This document shows positions 32,498 through 45,003 of a stretch of 64,000 bases of DNA, piece by piece. Each line of letters opens with the position of its first letter. The first letter of the stretch is position 1. Made by a program: the position numbers and the translations under genes. The stretch is from Aspidiotus rigidus. Taxonomy: Eukaryota; Arthropoda; Insecta; Hemiptera; Diaspididae. The stretch spans positions 744,001-808,000 of the forward strand of contig JAVHKY010000046.1 in assembly GCA_035079385.1 (NCBI GenBank), read 5' to 3'. A model generated the notes under the pieces. It made no database searches. It worked only from the letters and a program-made list of their open reading frames with translations, and had not been told where the DNA came from.

Positions 32498-33282
32498 AGG
32501 TTGAACATTTAACCCCTTTTAAAATAAGGTAAAAAATTTACCTCTTTGACAGTGTCCAGAAAGTGTTCTAAACGTACTTGGTATACGTGGAAATAAAAAA
32601 GTGTAGTCATTGATGTTCCTGAGTACCTACCTTGTCAAAAATGAAATACTGTATCCCCACCTTGGTGAAAATGATATATCCTTAGTGAGAGTGATTTCTA
32701 CCAGATAAAGGCTAATAAGGCTAATTAATAATGATAATAAATTTTTCCTTGAAAAATCATAGGTAAAGAATTTACCTTATTTATTGTATTCTAGAGAATA
32801 AGTTTTTGGGCAATATTTTAGGTCGAATTATAGGAGTGTAATTTTGTTGAGAATGATATGAATTTTACCAATATTTAACCTGTTTTGGAAAGTGTCCTGA
32901 AGACCAGTCTGTGGTATGAATTTCGCAATTATTGAGTCGGTCTTGGAAAGTGTCCTAGGCTTGCCCTCTGAAAATGGAATCCTCTATCCCTGCCTTGGTA
33001 AAAAAGTGATACACCATATATCTACCTTGGTGAAAATGAAATCCTTGGTGAGTGTAATTTCAGTCAAATAAGGTCTAAAATAAGCTAAATACTGGTAATA
33101 AATTTTGCCTGAACGGCCATGAGCGTTAAAAAATCATAGGTACAAATTTACCTTATTTATTGTATTCTAGAGAATAAATTTTGGGCAATATTTTAGGTCA
33201 AATTATAGGAGTGTAATTTTGTTGAAAATGACCAATATTTCACCTGGATTGGAGAGTGTCCTAAAGACCCGTCTGTACTACT
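32496..33282 (-). repeat. right terminal inverted repeat of Polinton
   Basis: The reverse complement of 14603-15463, near-identical over the outer ~700 bp, with a ~60 bp deletion relative to the left copy near the inner end. Confidence 0.92.
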
Positions 33283-34126
33283 TGTGTGGTCTGTGGCAAA
33301 TCTCACTTTCTTAATTTGTGTAAAAGTTTTATCGGAATGTCGGTAAACGCGCGATTTGAAATAGTGAAAAAGCATAATTTATGTTTGAGGTGTTTTAGCC
33401 CGTACCACAATTTAAATGTTTGCCAGAAAAAGTACTTGAAATGTAATTCGTGTTTGGGCAAGCATAATTCGTTGTTACATCGTGATCGTAGATTGGTAAA
33501 TTCAGATGAGGAAACATCTAGAAAAAGCAACACGGCAGAAAACGCGTTGAATCCCGCAGGAAATGAAACAGCCGGGCAGGTATCTTGTTCGGCGGTTTTA
33601 AGCATGCTTGAGCGTGAGAGGAAACTCATATTACTTCCTACGGCTGTAGTCAAAGTTAAAGCAGGGAATCGGTTCGTACCTGCGCGCGTCTTATTAGGAC
33701 CAGGCTTTGCAGCCTACCCTAGTACTCAAGTCTTTTGTTGGTAAAAATGGAATAACCTATGTTAAATATCGTGATTACGCGACGCTGGGCGGAATCACTA
33801 GTGGTTTTACTAAATTGAATTCGGAAGCTAACCTTGTGTTGTGTTCACGCTATTCGAGTTTTGAAATAAATGTAGTGGCCGAACTGATTGATAAAATCCC
33901 GTACTCTGTGTCTGGAAGTGAAGTTGCGAGTATTATGTCAAAAGTTCCGTCTGTGAATTTTGCCGAGTGTAGTTTACCTTATGAGCGTGTTGATATCGTT
34001 CTCGGTGCGGAATACTATGATTTAGTGGTTAAAGATGTGGACCTGTTCGTGGGGTCAGTCGGACTTCGAAATACGTCTTTTGGGTATGTAACCGCTGGTG
34101 CCGTGCCACCAATATCGAGTAGGTAG
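33283..34126 (+). pseudogene. BEL/Pao gag end (zinc knuckle) and aspartic protease region
   Basis: The sequence opens with the second part of the gag zinc knuckle (CGKSHFLNLCKSFIGM) and a second Cys cluster (NLCLRCFSPYHNLNVC). Then comes a protease-like region (Pao peptidase, DUF1758 type) ending in YERVDIVLGAEYYDLV and NTSFGYVTAGAV. The frame changes at about 33,720, just where the active-site Asp would be, so the enzyme is broken. The strand and order match the gag at 13562. Confidence 0.85.
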
Positions 34127-35180
34127 TTCTTATTGTGGTTTAACTGTTGCTAAAGTTAATCAAACCTTAGAAAAATTTTGGCAAATTGAAGACGTATCAG
34201 GTCACTCAGAGCTCACAGAAACCGTGTCGTTGAAGGAGGAAAGAGTTCTCATTGAGGAACATTTTGAGAAAACATATTCCAGAAATGAGGATGGACGTTT
34301 TGTTGTAAGACTGCCAGTGAAGGATAATATCTGCGATCTGAAAGGGACGTTTTCTCATTGTCAATTTCAGTTACAACGACAAGAAAAGAGAATGTCGGTG
34401 GAAAAAAAAGCAGAATACGTTCGTTTCATGCGTGAGTACGAAGATCTAAATCATATGTCCAAATTAGAAAGTATCAATTATGATAGGTACTGTATTCCTC
34501 ATTTGATGGTAGAAAAACCCTCCAGTACAACAACGGCGTATCGTGTGGTATTTAACGCGTCGTATAAATGCTCGGGTTTATCCCTAAATGATTGCCTTTT
34601 ACGTGGACCTAGTCTGCAAAGGGAGTTGTTTGAGATTCTTGTTTCTTATCGCGAGCATCAAGTAGTAATTGGTGCTGATATAGGAAAAATGTATCGCATG
34701 ATTCTTGTTCACCCCGACGATAGAAAATATCAAACCATTCTCTGGAGGGAGGATGAATCTCGACCGGTCTGCCAATATGAATTAAATACTGTCACGTATG
34801 GCACTAAGTCAGCATCTTATTTAGCGACAAAATGCTTGCAGAAAGTTGGTGATTTGTTAGAAGAAACCAACCCTCAAGTTGCTGGAATTATAAAGAACGA
34901 TTTTTACATAGATGACCTACTAATGGGGGCTGATACGGTTCAAGCTGCAATACATATTCAGCAGACAGCTCACAAGGCGTTATCTGAAGCAGGATTCCAA
35001 CTGCGAAAATACACTAGCAATTTGAAAGAATTTTTGGATAGTCTGGATAAATCTGTTGTCGCCGAAAAAACGGATGATTGGTTATCCGAAGATTTTGCCA
35101 CAATTTTATTAGGTCTTCGGTGGTTTCCAAAAAAAAGATCAATTTTGTGTAGTTCTAAAAATCGAGACAGTGCAGAATGA
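34098..35180 (+). pseudogene. BEL/Pao reverse transcriptase
   Basis: One long open frame with RT motifs in order: YRVVFNASYKCSGLSLND, GADIGKMYRMILVHPDDR, VTYGTKSASYLATKCL and the catalytic FYIDDLLMGA. The YIDD box is intact. The frame is continuous but joined to the protease and RNase H by frame changes at about 34,110 and 35,170. Part of a single polyprotein in the original element. Confidence 0.93.
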
Positions 35181-36232
35181 GTTATCGAAAAGCGGTCTTT
35201 TATCTAATATTGCGAAGGTATTCGATGTGTTCGGTTTTTTATCGCCTATTACAATTAGGGCAAAGCTCATTATGCAAAAAGTGTGGTGCGAACAGGTTTC
35301 GTGGTCTGAGCCTATCTCGTTGGAGTTACAAAATGAATTCGCGTTGTATTGTGAGGATTTGAAAAAGCTTACAAAATTTTGTGTCGATCGTCGGTTATCA
35401 TAAATTTGCTAATGTGAAATCGCGTCAGCTGATCGGATTTGCCGACAGCTTGGAAAAAGCATACTGTGCGGTCGTTTATATGCGTACAGTGAACGCCGAT
35501 AATCCTGATGAGGTGAACGTATCCTTTATCGCGTCGAAAACAAAAGTAGCACCGCTTAAAAAATTAACTGTGCCACAATTGGAATTACAAGCCGCGTTAT
35601 TGTTATCTCGCCTGATAGTTCGTATCGCTCGAAATTTAAATATTAAAAATGAAAATATTTTTGCGTTTTTGGATTCGACAACTGCGTTATCGTGGATCAG
35701 AACGGATCCTTTGAAATTGAATGAGTTTATCGCAAATCGCGGGATGGACATAAATAAATTATTGGATAATCGTGAGTGGAGATACGTTAGTACTATAAAT
35801 AACCCTAGTGACTTGGGCACAAGGGGATTGTTGGTGAATAAATTTTTGTCACTCGCAAATTTTTGGTTAACAGGCCCTGATTTTTTGAAAGTAAATTTTG
35901 AAGACTATTTGAGTCAGTCGTTTTGTAAACCAGTAAATATAGAAAATTTACCTGAGCTTCGTCAGTCGAAAAGAATATTGTGTAATGTCGTTGTGGATAC
36001 GGCGAACTCAGAATTTGAAATTTTTGATAAATTTTCGTCATATGACAAATTGATTAATGTAGTTGCATATTGTCGTCGTTTTATTAATCGGAAAGCATGT
36101 GAACATACATATTTACGTTTTAGTTTAAATGCAGAAGAAAGAAACGAGGCTGTAAATGCCTTGATTAAATTATCGCAACGTAAATGGTTTTTGGATGAAA
36201 TTTTACATCTTGAAAATAAAAAAAACAAATAA
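35170..36232 (+). pseudogene. BEL/Pao RNase H and linker
   Basis: After a linker in another frame, the RNase H-like domain shows GFADSLEKAYCAVVY, TVPQLELQAALL, FLDSTTALSW and NPSDLGTRG, with the four acidic residues in place. A frame change near 35,390 separates it from the linker. Confidence 0.9.
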
Positions 36233-36865
36233 AAGTTCGTTGGTTAAAATGTCGCCGTTTTTAGATACTGACGGAATTTTAAGAATAGGAGGGCGACTGC
36301 GAAATAGCGATTTATCGTATCAATTAAAACATCCGGTTATATTGTACGCTAAGTGTAAATTTGTTTTGTTAATGGTACAACATGTACATGTAAAATATTT
36401 CCATTGTTCTCGTCACATTGTTGTCTCATGTCTTCGTCGGTTCTGGATTCTCAAGGGATTCAATTCCAAAATCAAAGCGATCATCAATGGGTGCATCTTT
36501 TGTCGTCGTGTGAAGGCTGTAACAGGAAAACAGGTCATGGGCCAGCTTCCGGCTCCTAGAGTAACCATATCGCGACCATTTTCAAACACAGGTGTTGATC
36601 TATGTGGGCCTTTTACCGTGAGATGCACCGGCCATCGTTCCAATAAACACCTTAAGATGTACGCAGCAATATTCGTATGCTTCGCAATCAAAGCGGTGCA
36701 CATTGAAATCTTGTCTGACCTTAGTGCTCTCGCCTTCTTAGCCTCGTTGAGGAGATTTGTAGCTCGAAGGGGCGTGCCAGCCCTGGTATATAGCGATAAT
36801 GCTACGAATTTTGTTGGCGTCAATAATTGGTTCAGTTCGATACGAGACGAGCAGACTGCTTCAGT
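36195..36865 (+). pseudogene. BEL/Pao integrase, truncated by Helitron
   Basis: Zinc-binding part with H...H and CIFC-type pair (MVQHVHVKYFHCS, GCIFCRRVK), then the catalytic core with GVDLCGPFTV and VYSDNATNFVG carrying the first two acidic residues. The third (Glu) and the C-terminus, together with the 3' LTR, are missing. The sequence changes at about 36866, where the Helitron starts. Confidence 0.88.
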
Positions 36866-37052
36866 TCTCTGCTGATGAATAACGTGTACTACAGCGTATA
36901 GTAGGCCTAATTTTAATTCTTTTTCACCAAGTTACCCGACTGTGGTTGTTTCTTGCTTCTCAGGTGGTAATAATCTCTTCAGTTATCATCTCATATTATT
37001 TTTGATCTATAATACATAGTCTAATTTTAAAAATTAAGGTTTGTATCCAATA

Positions 37053-39556
37053 ATGCCACGTAAAAGACGGCGTGGGCAAGGTCTAGGCCGTTTAACGGTT
37101 AACCAAAAAAGATTGCGACGCATTCCTCTATCAGAACAGGCTAATGGTGATGACGATGATGAAATTGATCCCTTGGAACAAGTTGGTGATGAAATTGATG
37201 TGCAATTACGAGTAAATGATATTGTCAATGAGAGACAAGATTATAGAAGTATTCAAGTACAATTTGAGAATGATATGCAGAACTTGAAATTTAATGAATG
37301 CAGTAATTGTAATAGAATAGTTTTGAAGTCCAAACTGCTTGTAGGCATGTGTATTCAATGCAAACGTAATCCTCAAAAATTTACTGACTTCAATAAAATG
37401 AATCCCGGGCCTGTACCTCTACAACTCACTGGTCTCACCTATGTTGAGCAGCTCCTAATTGCTTGTGTTCAACCTATTCTACGGGTTTATCGTGTACGAT
37501 CGTCAAGTGTATTCTGGGTCAATATGCTTATTCTGGAAACATAATAAACATTGGTCAGGATATAAATGATTTAGCTATCACTTTACCCCACATACCTTCT
37601 TCAGTGAGCACAATAATTGTGAGACGTGAACAAATGGATAATTCTCATCATGATTTCCGTGGTTTTCATGTTAAACGTGATAGGATTTTGGCTGCTCTAC
37701 TTTTTTTAAAGGAGAATAATCCTTTTTATGGTGATATACCTAATTATTGATAATGATTGTATTTCACAACTTCCTGATGATGGTAACATTTGTAATGAAA
37801 TACCAACAATTGATGTACCTAAGTCTAGGAGAGAATAGAGGGGAGGATGAAGTAGATGGTTTTATTCAAGAACATGTCATTCCAGCTAATATTGAATTAA
37901 GAGAAGCTGACAGAGTTAAATCAGCAGTAAATAGAACAATTGCTTGGCCAAAGAGTACAAGTAGGTATTATCAATGAATTCTCTTGTGAAGGCTACGTAA
38001 CAATGGCATTTCCAACATTGTTTCCCTACGGTCTTGCTGAACTCAATGACAATACACGACCTGCTTCAATGAAATTAATCCTGTTGCAATATATTCAATT
38101 TTTAAAGCAATGTAAAGATCAGCGTTTTGCTAAAGATCCTAGATTTCAATTTTTTGCTTTAAATACCATTCAACGCCATGATGCTATCAAACGAGGAAAA
38201 GTGTACGCAAAAAAATCACATTTTAATGGAAGCATACAACAACTACGCGATGCAGTGTCTACAAATCCGCAAATACTCAATAGTTTGCACTTCTGGAGTG
38301 CTCAAATTTGAGGCTCCAATTCCTATTGGTTTCAACGGAGGGGGGGGGGGAACTTGAAACCATGGTGAACCAGCTTGGGATACCAACAGCATTTCTGACA
38401 TTGAGTGCAGTAGATCTGTGGTGGCCTGACCTAGCACGTCTAATGGGTTCTAATTTCGAGAATGAAGAACTGTTATGAGTCTCAAACTGCTTCACAACGT
38501 CAGAAATTAATTAATGAGAATCCCTTCATTGTTGAAAGTTAGGTACTTTATATACAGAGCAAATTACTTCATAAAAAGTGTCTTATGTAAACGGTATACA
38601 GTCACTGATTATTGGTATCATTTTGAATTTCAAGATAGAGGTTCTTGCCATTTACATGGAGTGTTATGGCTTCAAGGTGCTCCTAGTCCGAAAGAGTTTG
38701 ATCAGGCATCTCACCAACAGATATTACAAGCAAAGGCATATTATGATAATTTAGTGAGTGCTTTTAATCTATTACCCGAAACACCACCTGCGTCAATTAA
38801 TCCATCACGCAAGAGGTCAACTGATGTTACTTTGCTGGATGACAATCTTCATATTTCTGAATTATTAAATCGATTACAAAGACATACAAGATGTACAAAA
38901 GGATACTGTCTTAGATGGAATGGACATGAATTTATCTGCTGATTCAACTTTCCAAAACAGCTGCAAGAGGAATCAACTTTACAATAAGATGAAAAGGGTC
39001 ATTGGATGTATTTACCAAGGAGAAATGACGAAAAAATTAACCAATGTAACCCCTTTTTGGCACAAACATGGAGCGGAGGGCAAATACTGATTTCCAAGTA
39101 ATAACATCTGAGTATGCAATTGTAGACTACATTGCTAAATATGCTTCTAAATCAGAACCTTCTTCAGCAGATCTAAAAGATATGTTTCACGAAATTGTTC
39201 AATTAACATCTGATGATGATAACTCAACAGTTACAAATGTCTACATTCGTCTCACGATGAAAATTATTGGCCGAAGAGATATTGGAGCTTGTGAAACCTG
39301 CCACTTATTACTTAGTATGCCTCTTTTCCATTGCACTCGAACGTTTCAAGTTCTTGTAATCAAACTAGAAGACTATATTATCTTGATTGAAGATAGAAAT
39401 GATGAAAATTCCACAAGTTCAAATGTTATGGATATATACTGCAGCAGACTATTGCAAATGGAATACATTACACTATTTGAATTCGTAAAAAACTTCTCTG
39501 GTAACGCGCTAGTAGTGAGCGCCTTAAGACATTTTTGTTCACATTTATATCAATAA
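37053..39556 (+). pseudogene. Helitron Rep (HUH) domain and N-terminal region, frameshifted
   Basis: Starts at ATG 37053 (MPRKRRRGQGLGRL). A cysteine cluster (CSNCNRIV...GMCIQCKRN) is followed by FTDFNKMNPGPVP, the Helitron-like N-terminal domain (MAFPTLFPYGLAELNDN, near 38003), the HUH motif (CHLHGVLWLQ at about 38650) and the tyrosine motif (DYIAKYASKSE at about 39128). At least six frame changes break it, and the G-run at 38339-38350 may account for one. In life it would nick and join single strands during rolling-circle transposition. Confidence 0.9.
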
Positions 39557-39763
39557 AATACGATCCAGTTGATGTATAAGCTTCCGGCTAGTCTCAGTTG
39601 AAAAGAGATAAGATGCCAAATAAGGTGATATGGATGAATAGTCGAATACACTAGTAAAATTATTTTCAGAATTTTTCAAAGTTTTGATCTTACTGAGGTC
39701 AGTTGTGAGCATAGGCAAAATGAGAAAAGTCTAGTAGTGAGCACCCAGTATGATGATGACCGT

Positions 39764-40374
39764 ACATCAGCCATACTTGGGACACGAGCCATACTTGGGA
39801 CAAATTAGGGTGCGGTCAAGTTGAGTTTTCGACGCAATAGGCCATATTTTGAAGGTGCATTGGGTCATTTATATTCATTAGGACTATGAACTATGCACAG
39901 GACTCACGTGCTATGTTTGGATGGTATATAATCACGAATTATTTCAAGTTTAAGAAGGGGGTAAAAACGGGAAAATTGTCCCAAGTGTAGCCGGGGTTCA
40001 CTAACAACAATCTTAAAGTAAATGGTAAATTATATTCTGAGTTTTGAACGTAAGTGAACGCAGTTTGACGGAGAAGAAAAAGGAAGAGCAGTAGCTTCGA
40101 TTAATTGTGTCCCAAGTTAGATCATGTACTGGTTAACATGGTTCTCTACGTTTTTTATTTGATGTCCCAAGTTACCCATTTTACGAGAAAACTTGGGACA
40201 CCCTTTCAAAAAAAGAAAAAAAATAGTTTTAGATGGTATAGACAAAATATTCCTGTTGTTATCAAAAGAGGAAAGCAAGACCCAACTTTTAAGACCTTTC
40301 CCAGACGTTTTGATCCACTTGCTCAAGAGTTACAGGCATTTGAATTTCAAAAGTGTCCCAAGTATGGCTGACGT
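39764..40374. mobile_element. MITE of about 610 bp with ~24 bp TIRs
   Basis: GTACATCAGCCATACTTGGG at the left and its complement ending ...TATGGCTGACGTAC at the right. The internal sequence repeats ACTTGGGACA or its complement several times (39771, 39790, 39988, 40109, 40164, 40190, 40353). No transposase inside. It is inserted in Helitron-derived or adjacent sequence. Confidence 0.75.
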
Positions 40375-40860
40375 ACTGAGCACCCCAATTATACGTAGCC
40401 AATTTCATGTCCTTGAATTCCTAGTGAGTACTTGTTCATCGCGTCCAATGTTTTTTCATGATGCTAGTAAAACTTGAAAATGAAATCAACATGCAAAATG
40501 AAAATTTTTATACTTTATAGCGAATTTTTAATGAAAAAAAAAAAAATAGAAAACAAAACAAACTCGAATACTTAAGTAAGTATAACGTAATCAGACAGCC
40601 TCAAAAATGACTATTCACTTGAAATTTAAACAAAAACTGGGAAGAAACCTAATTCAAACAATTTGGCACAATAAGTAACTTAGGTCAATAGACTAGAAAT
40701 TTGTGAGACTTATTTTCAAAAAAAAAAAAATTTCGAATTACAAATTTTTCACTTCATCATCTTTGAACAAAAGGAGCCCATATCTACCAAACGGCGAAGG
40801 CTGTTGCAGTACTTTCTCTATCTGATGACCAGAAAAAGACGTCCTATCTATCTTTTCTGG
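40375..40860. other. non-coding stretch between MITE and transposase
   Basis: Probably the 3' untranslated end of the DDE transposon on the minus strand. No features recognised. Confidence 0.4.
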
Positions 40861-43391
40861 TTATTTAAAAACATAACCTGAATTTTGTTTTGATTCCGCA
40901 GGTCGCAGAAAAATGCCCAAAAATTTACCATTCTGAGCTTCTTCGATTTTGCCGACAAATTTTCGCACTCTCTTACTTTGAAGAGTCATTTGAAAACGAA
41001 CAATTACGAAAAACCCAACTGTAAATTCGGCAACATCCTGTTCTACTTCAACTTCACCACTTCCGGGAGGAGATGGTTCAATTTTACTTGTTTCAGGTGG
41101 TTCAACCTCATCCACTCCATGAACAGATGCAGATGGTGCAACCTCATCCTCTTGATTACAGGGCAAGCTTTCGTTTTTCAGGCCAACAAATAATTTCTTA
41201 CGAGTACTTAGGGGTTTGGTACGTTTAGCCTCATAGGCCATCATCTCTTCTTCATCAAATGACTCTTCATCTAGACTACCGTCGCTACTGCTCATCCATT
41301 CTGATAGAGATGAATCACTTTCACTTTCAACCAGTCAAGCCACAGATTTCCGACGCTTTAAAGCTTTCTTCATCTTCCGTTCATTTTTGAGTTTCCTTTT
41401 CTTCTGAAGTTGTGACAACTTTCTGTCTTCTTTTTCTTTTTCCTTTCGCAGTTTTTCCTCTTCAGCTTTTTGATGATGGTTACGCCAAGCATCTGATGTT
41501 ATTGCCAAAGGGAAATCTTTCTTCCGTTTATTCTGCTTATTCACCTTTTCCAAAATTGGCCATCGTAGTGCGACCTTGAATGGCGATGGTATATCAGCAG
41601 GGGGGCAATTAGTTGAGGCAGTCTTTTCTTTTGGTGTTGAATGATTTTGTGGAGCTTTGCAGATTTCAGACGACCTTGGAGTTGATCCTTCTCTACTAAC
41701 ATTTGATGACCCTGTATCAGGCCCTAAGGTTGACTCATTTTGACTTCCACTTGATGAGCCTGCATTCAAATCAACGATTCCAGACCCGAACTTCAATCGT
41801 TTCCAAACTCTGTATGTACATTTTTATCTTCGTCCAAAATCATAATTTCATTTTCATCTTTCAATTTTTTTTGGAAAGTTTCCGATTTCTGAGGAGTAAT
41901 AACTTTCTCAAAAGCCCGAAAATTAGTCTCTCTCAAACTTGTACTTGATAATTGACTCAACCTAGATAGATTGGACAAAGACACGGATGCGTTAGATACA
42001 TTGGGAGAATGAGTGATTGAGTCATTGTACTTATTATTATGAGGAATAATTAGCTTCTTGAAATTAATACGATCCGGATTGAATGGGCATAACCCTGTAC
42101 TGACAAAACCAGACTTAATAACTTCAGGTGAGATTGAATCAAGAGCTTTGGAAAGTAGCGCAGGAAAATCAGTCTTTGTCAATCTTTCTCCTGAATTTTC
42201 AAAACGCCATTGTCTTACTAGTGCTCTCCAATCATCTTTAATTGGTTTGAATACAGCAACATCGAGGGTTTGTAGTATATGGGTTGAATTGGGGTACAAC
42301 GGAATAATCTCAATTTGTTTTTCAACGCAAATATCACTCAGATGGAGGGTCATGTGCGATGCATGACCATCAACAAAAAGTATTACTGGTCTTTTCACAT
42401 CATTCTTGGTGAGCCACGGATCAAAAACATTACAGATAAATTTGTAAAAAAAGCCACTTTTTGGGCTGCGGCCAATGCCCCATTCTTTTGGTACAGCTTC
42501 CGCTACTTCTCGAGGCACTCTTTCATACTTATAAACAATCATAGGAGGTGGTATTTGACCTGCTCCGTTGACGATCATGAGAACTGTTACACATTCTTTT
42601 TCACCATTTCCAGAAACAGTATAGACCGTTTTGTCACCTCGACCAGCCAATACTTTTCCACCTTTTTTCCCCTTCTTCGGAGATTTTGGATTCAAAAATA
42701 CAGCGACTTCATAACAGTTAAACACCTTCAAAAAGATAGAAAAAATTTCCAAGAAAAAATTAGAAAACGAATTCCGAATTTTACTTTGATTCTTGTCTCT
42801 TCAATGAAAACTTACTCGTTCTGTTTCCTCCAGCAAAGACATGAGGTTCTTCTCCAAAAGATAATTCTTTGTCCGCAAGAACCACTCCCTTATCTCTTCC
42901 TCCGTAACATCAGATCGATTTTTACCAATGGCTTGAGGAGTTCTCAGCGATATCTCTGGATGCCTCTGTAGAAACAACTGAACCCACTTAGGACCTGGTC
43001 GGTTATTGGTGAACTCGTTGATCCGAATATCAAGTTTTGCTAACATTCTCTGGTTAGGTGCGTAAATATAAAAGATTAAGTTGAACTCGATCATATTTTC
43101 AGTTACTAATATTCATCAGCTCGCAACCAACTCACTTGTACACTATCTTGCAGACAGTCTGGGCTAACTGCCAATCCCCGTTCCTTCATGCACAGGATCC
43201 AGCGTATCAATATGTTTTCATTGGCTTCGGTCAAATAACTAACCGGGCCTTTCCTACACCTCTGATGCCTTCCTTTAATTTTGTAGGATAATGTCTGTCT
43301 GGGAATACCGAACATTAGCGCAGCTCTTCGGATCGGCACACCTTTATTGACTTCTAGTAAGGCTCTTTGAAGCTCATCCGACGTGTAGGTA
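40861..43391 (-). pseudogene. Tigger/Jerky-like DDE transposase, three exons, inactivated
   Basis: Exons (minus) are 43391-43136, 43049-42816 and 42725-about 40861. Donors AA|GTGAGT and GA|GTAAGT and acceptors AACCAG and TGAAG join in phase. Exon 1 encodes a helix-turn-helix (RRAALMFGIPRQTLSYKIKG). Exon 2 encodes a second DNA-binding part (RPGPKWVQLFLQRHPEISL). Exon 3 encodes the DDE_1 domain with VDGHASHMTLHLSD and NSTHILQTLDVAVFKPIK. The first catalytic Asp is replaced (FNCYEV where NxDE is usual). A frame change near 41,795 and an in-frame TGA near 41,336 break the basic tail and the acidic C-terminus. The N-terminal start is missing. It inserted between the Helitron Rep and helicase. Confidence 0.9.
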
Positions 43392-43449
43392 CTGATAAGC
43401 CTTCGATGACTTTTACTTCAATTTAACAATAACATGTCTTTAGCTACAA

Positions 43450-44997
43450 ATGAAACAAATCAATTATGATGAGATGTTCAATGATAGAGACTGGATGGTA
43501 ATTGCAGGTGCCATGCCTCATGAATTACCAGGCCATGTTTCTCTTGGTAACCGTGATATTGATTTGCATCATGATTGGAATACTGCCTACAATTTATATC
43601 CCAACATTGAATCTAATCTTAAATTCATCGAAATAAGTCGTGAGACTTTTGGTGATATTACAGAAGATACAACACCTCCAAATATCTCATTCAATGAAAA
43701 ACGAAAACAAATTCTTTCTTTCTTAGACCAACAAATATCAACATATTCCCACTGCTCTGATAGGCTAGCCATCATTCAAGGAAAAGCAGGAACAGGTAAA
43801 AGTTGTGTAATAAATGAAATGGTTTTGCGTATTAATAGCCACTTTGGCCCTATATGGCAACTGTCCTTATGGCCCCAACAGGGGTAGGTAGTAGCAAACA
43901 ATATAAACGGACACACTATCCATTCTCTGTTACGTATGCTTGCATCTTCAAAATCTTTACCAGATCTCAGTAGTGATGCTAAAATTGCATTGCAAGAAGA
44001 ATTTCAAAATGTTAAATTTGTCATCATAGATGAAGCAAGTATGCTAGGACTGAATTTATTGTTCAAAGTGGATAAAAGACTCAGAGAAGCCAAGCCCGAG
44101 TCTCATCAGTTACCATTTGGTGGTCTTTGTGTGTATTTAGTCGGAGATTGGTCTCAATTACCACCTGTTTGTGATATGAGTTTGTATAATAGGTATAGGA
44201 AGAAGTCCTACAACTATCCAAGTTCATTTATTGTATTTGCAATTCAAGAAAGTTCTATCTACTCGGTTTCTTGTGAATAATATTGCTGAGAGTGAATCTT
44301 TTCGAGATACTGTGTGTATCATGTCACGTAATACAGACATTGATAGATATAATTATGATCGTTTAGAAAAACTACAGCAACCTGTTGCATTAATCAATGC
44401 CATTCATAATTGTTCTGAAGCTGCTAAAGCATCCGTTGATGAAGCTCATGGGTTGTTATCTCAGTTACGAGTGTTTAATGGGGCTCGAGTTATTCTCAGG
44501 CGAAATTTGTGGGTTGCCAGAGGATTGGCAAATGGATCTCTGGGAACAGTTACAGATATAATTTATAGGTAAGCCAACTCTTGAAAATTATGATGGTAAC
44601 AAACCTATGCCGTTATGTATACTTGTCTCTTTTGATAAGTATACTGGACCTACCATTTATAATACCTTACCCAATTCCTTTATTACCCCTGACGACATCT
44701 TTTTAACGGCAAGGTATATCGTGCAAACGCAAGCAATTTCCTTTGATGCTTGCATATGCAATAAGTATTCATCGATCACAAGGTATCATGCTGCCAAGAG
44801 CTATCATTGATATAGGCGATTCTGAATTCCAAGTAGGATTAACCTATGTAGCTCTTTCAAGGGTAAAAACTCTGAATGGTCTCTTATTAAAACCAGCGTT
44901 CAACTTTGACCGTTTACTAAAGATTAACCAAAGTAAAGCTATGATTGGCCGCTGTAATGAGCTTAAGCGCTTACTTGCAATGGCTGGTAGCACATAA
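43450..44997 (+). pseudogene. Helitron Pif1-like helicase, frameshifted
   Basis: Walker A GKAGTGKS at about 43780, then a frame break. Walker B-like FVIIDEASMLG lies at about 44018, LVGDWSQLPPVCD at about 44140, FNGARVILRRNLWVARGLANGS near 44474, and VALSRVKTLNGLLL near 44850, followed by a stop. Several frame changes (about 43,885, 44,230, 44,570 and 44,745) destroy the gene. In an active Helitron this part unwinds DNA during strand displacement. Confidence 0.9.
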
Positions 44998-45003
44998 TTG
45001 TAG

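Larger units (their letters stand above)
14603..33282. mobile_element. Polinton/Maverick-type element, complete, 18,680 bp
   Basis: Long inverted repeats mark both ends. The left end reads AGTAGTACAGACGGGTCTTT and the right end is its exact complement ending in ACT. The 6 bp TGTGTG occurs at 14597-14602 and 33283-33288. A 6 bp duplication, AG...CT ends, ~0.8 kb TIRs and a protein-primed-type DNA polymerase B are what is known of Polintons. Seen inside: polymerase B, several small AT-rich genes, two paralogous unknown genes, a P-element fragment and a spliced unknown gene. I see no integrase, FtsK-like ATPase, cysteine protease or capsid gene, so it is either non-autonomous or of an unusual type. 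Confidence 0.92.
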
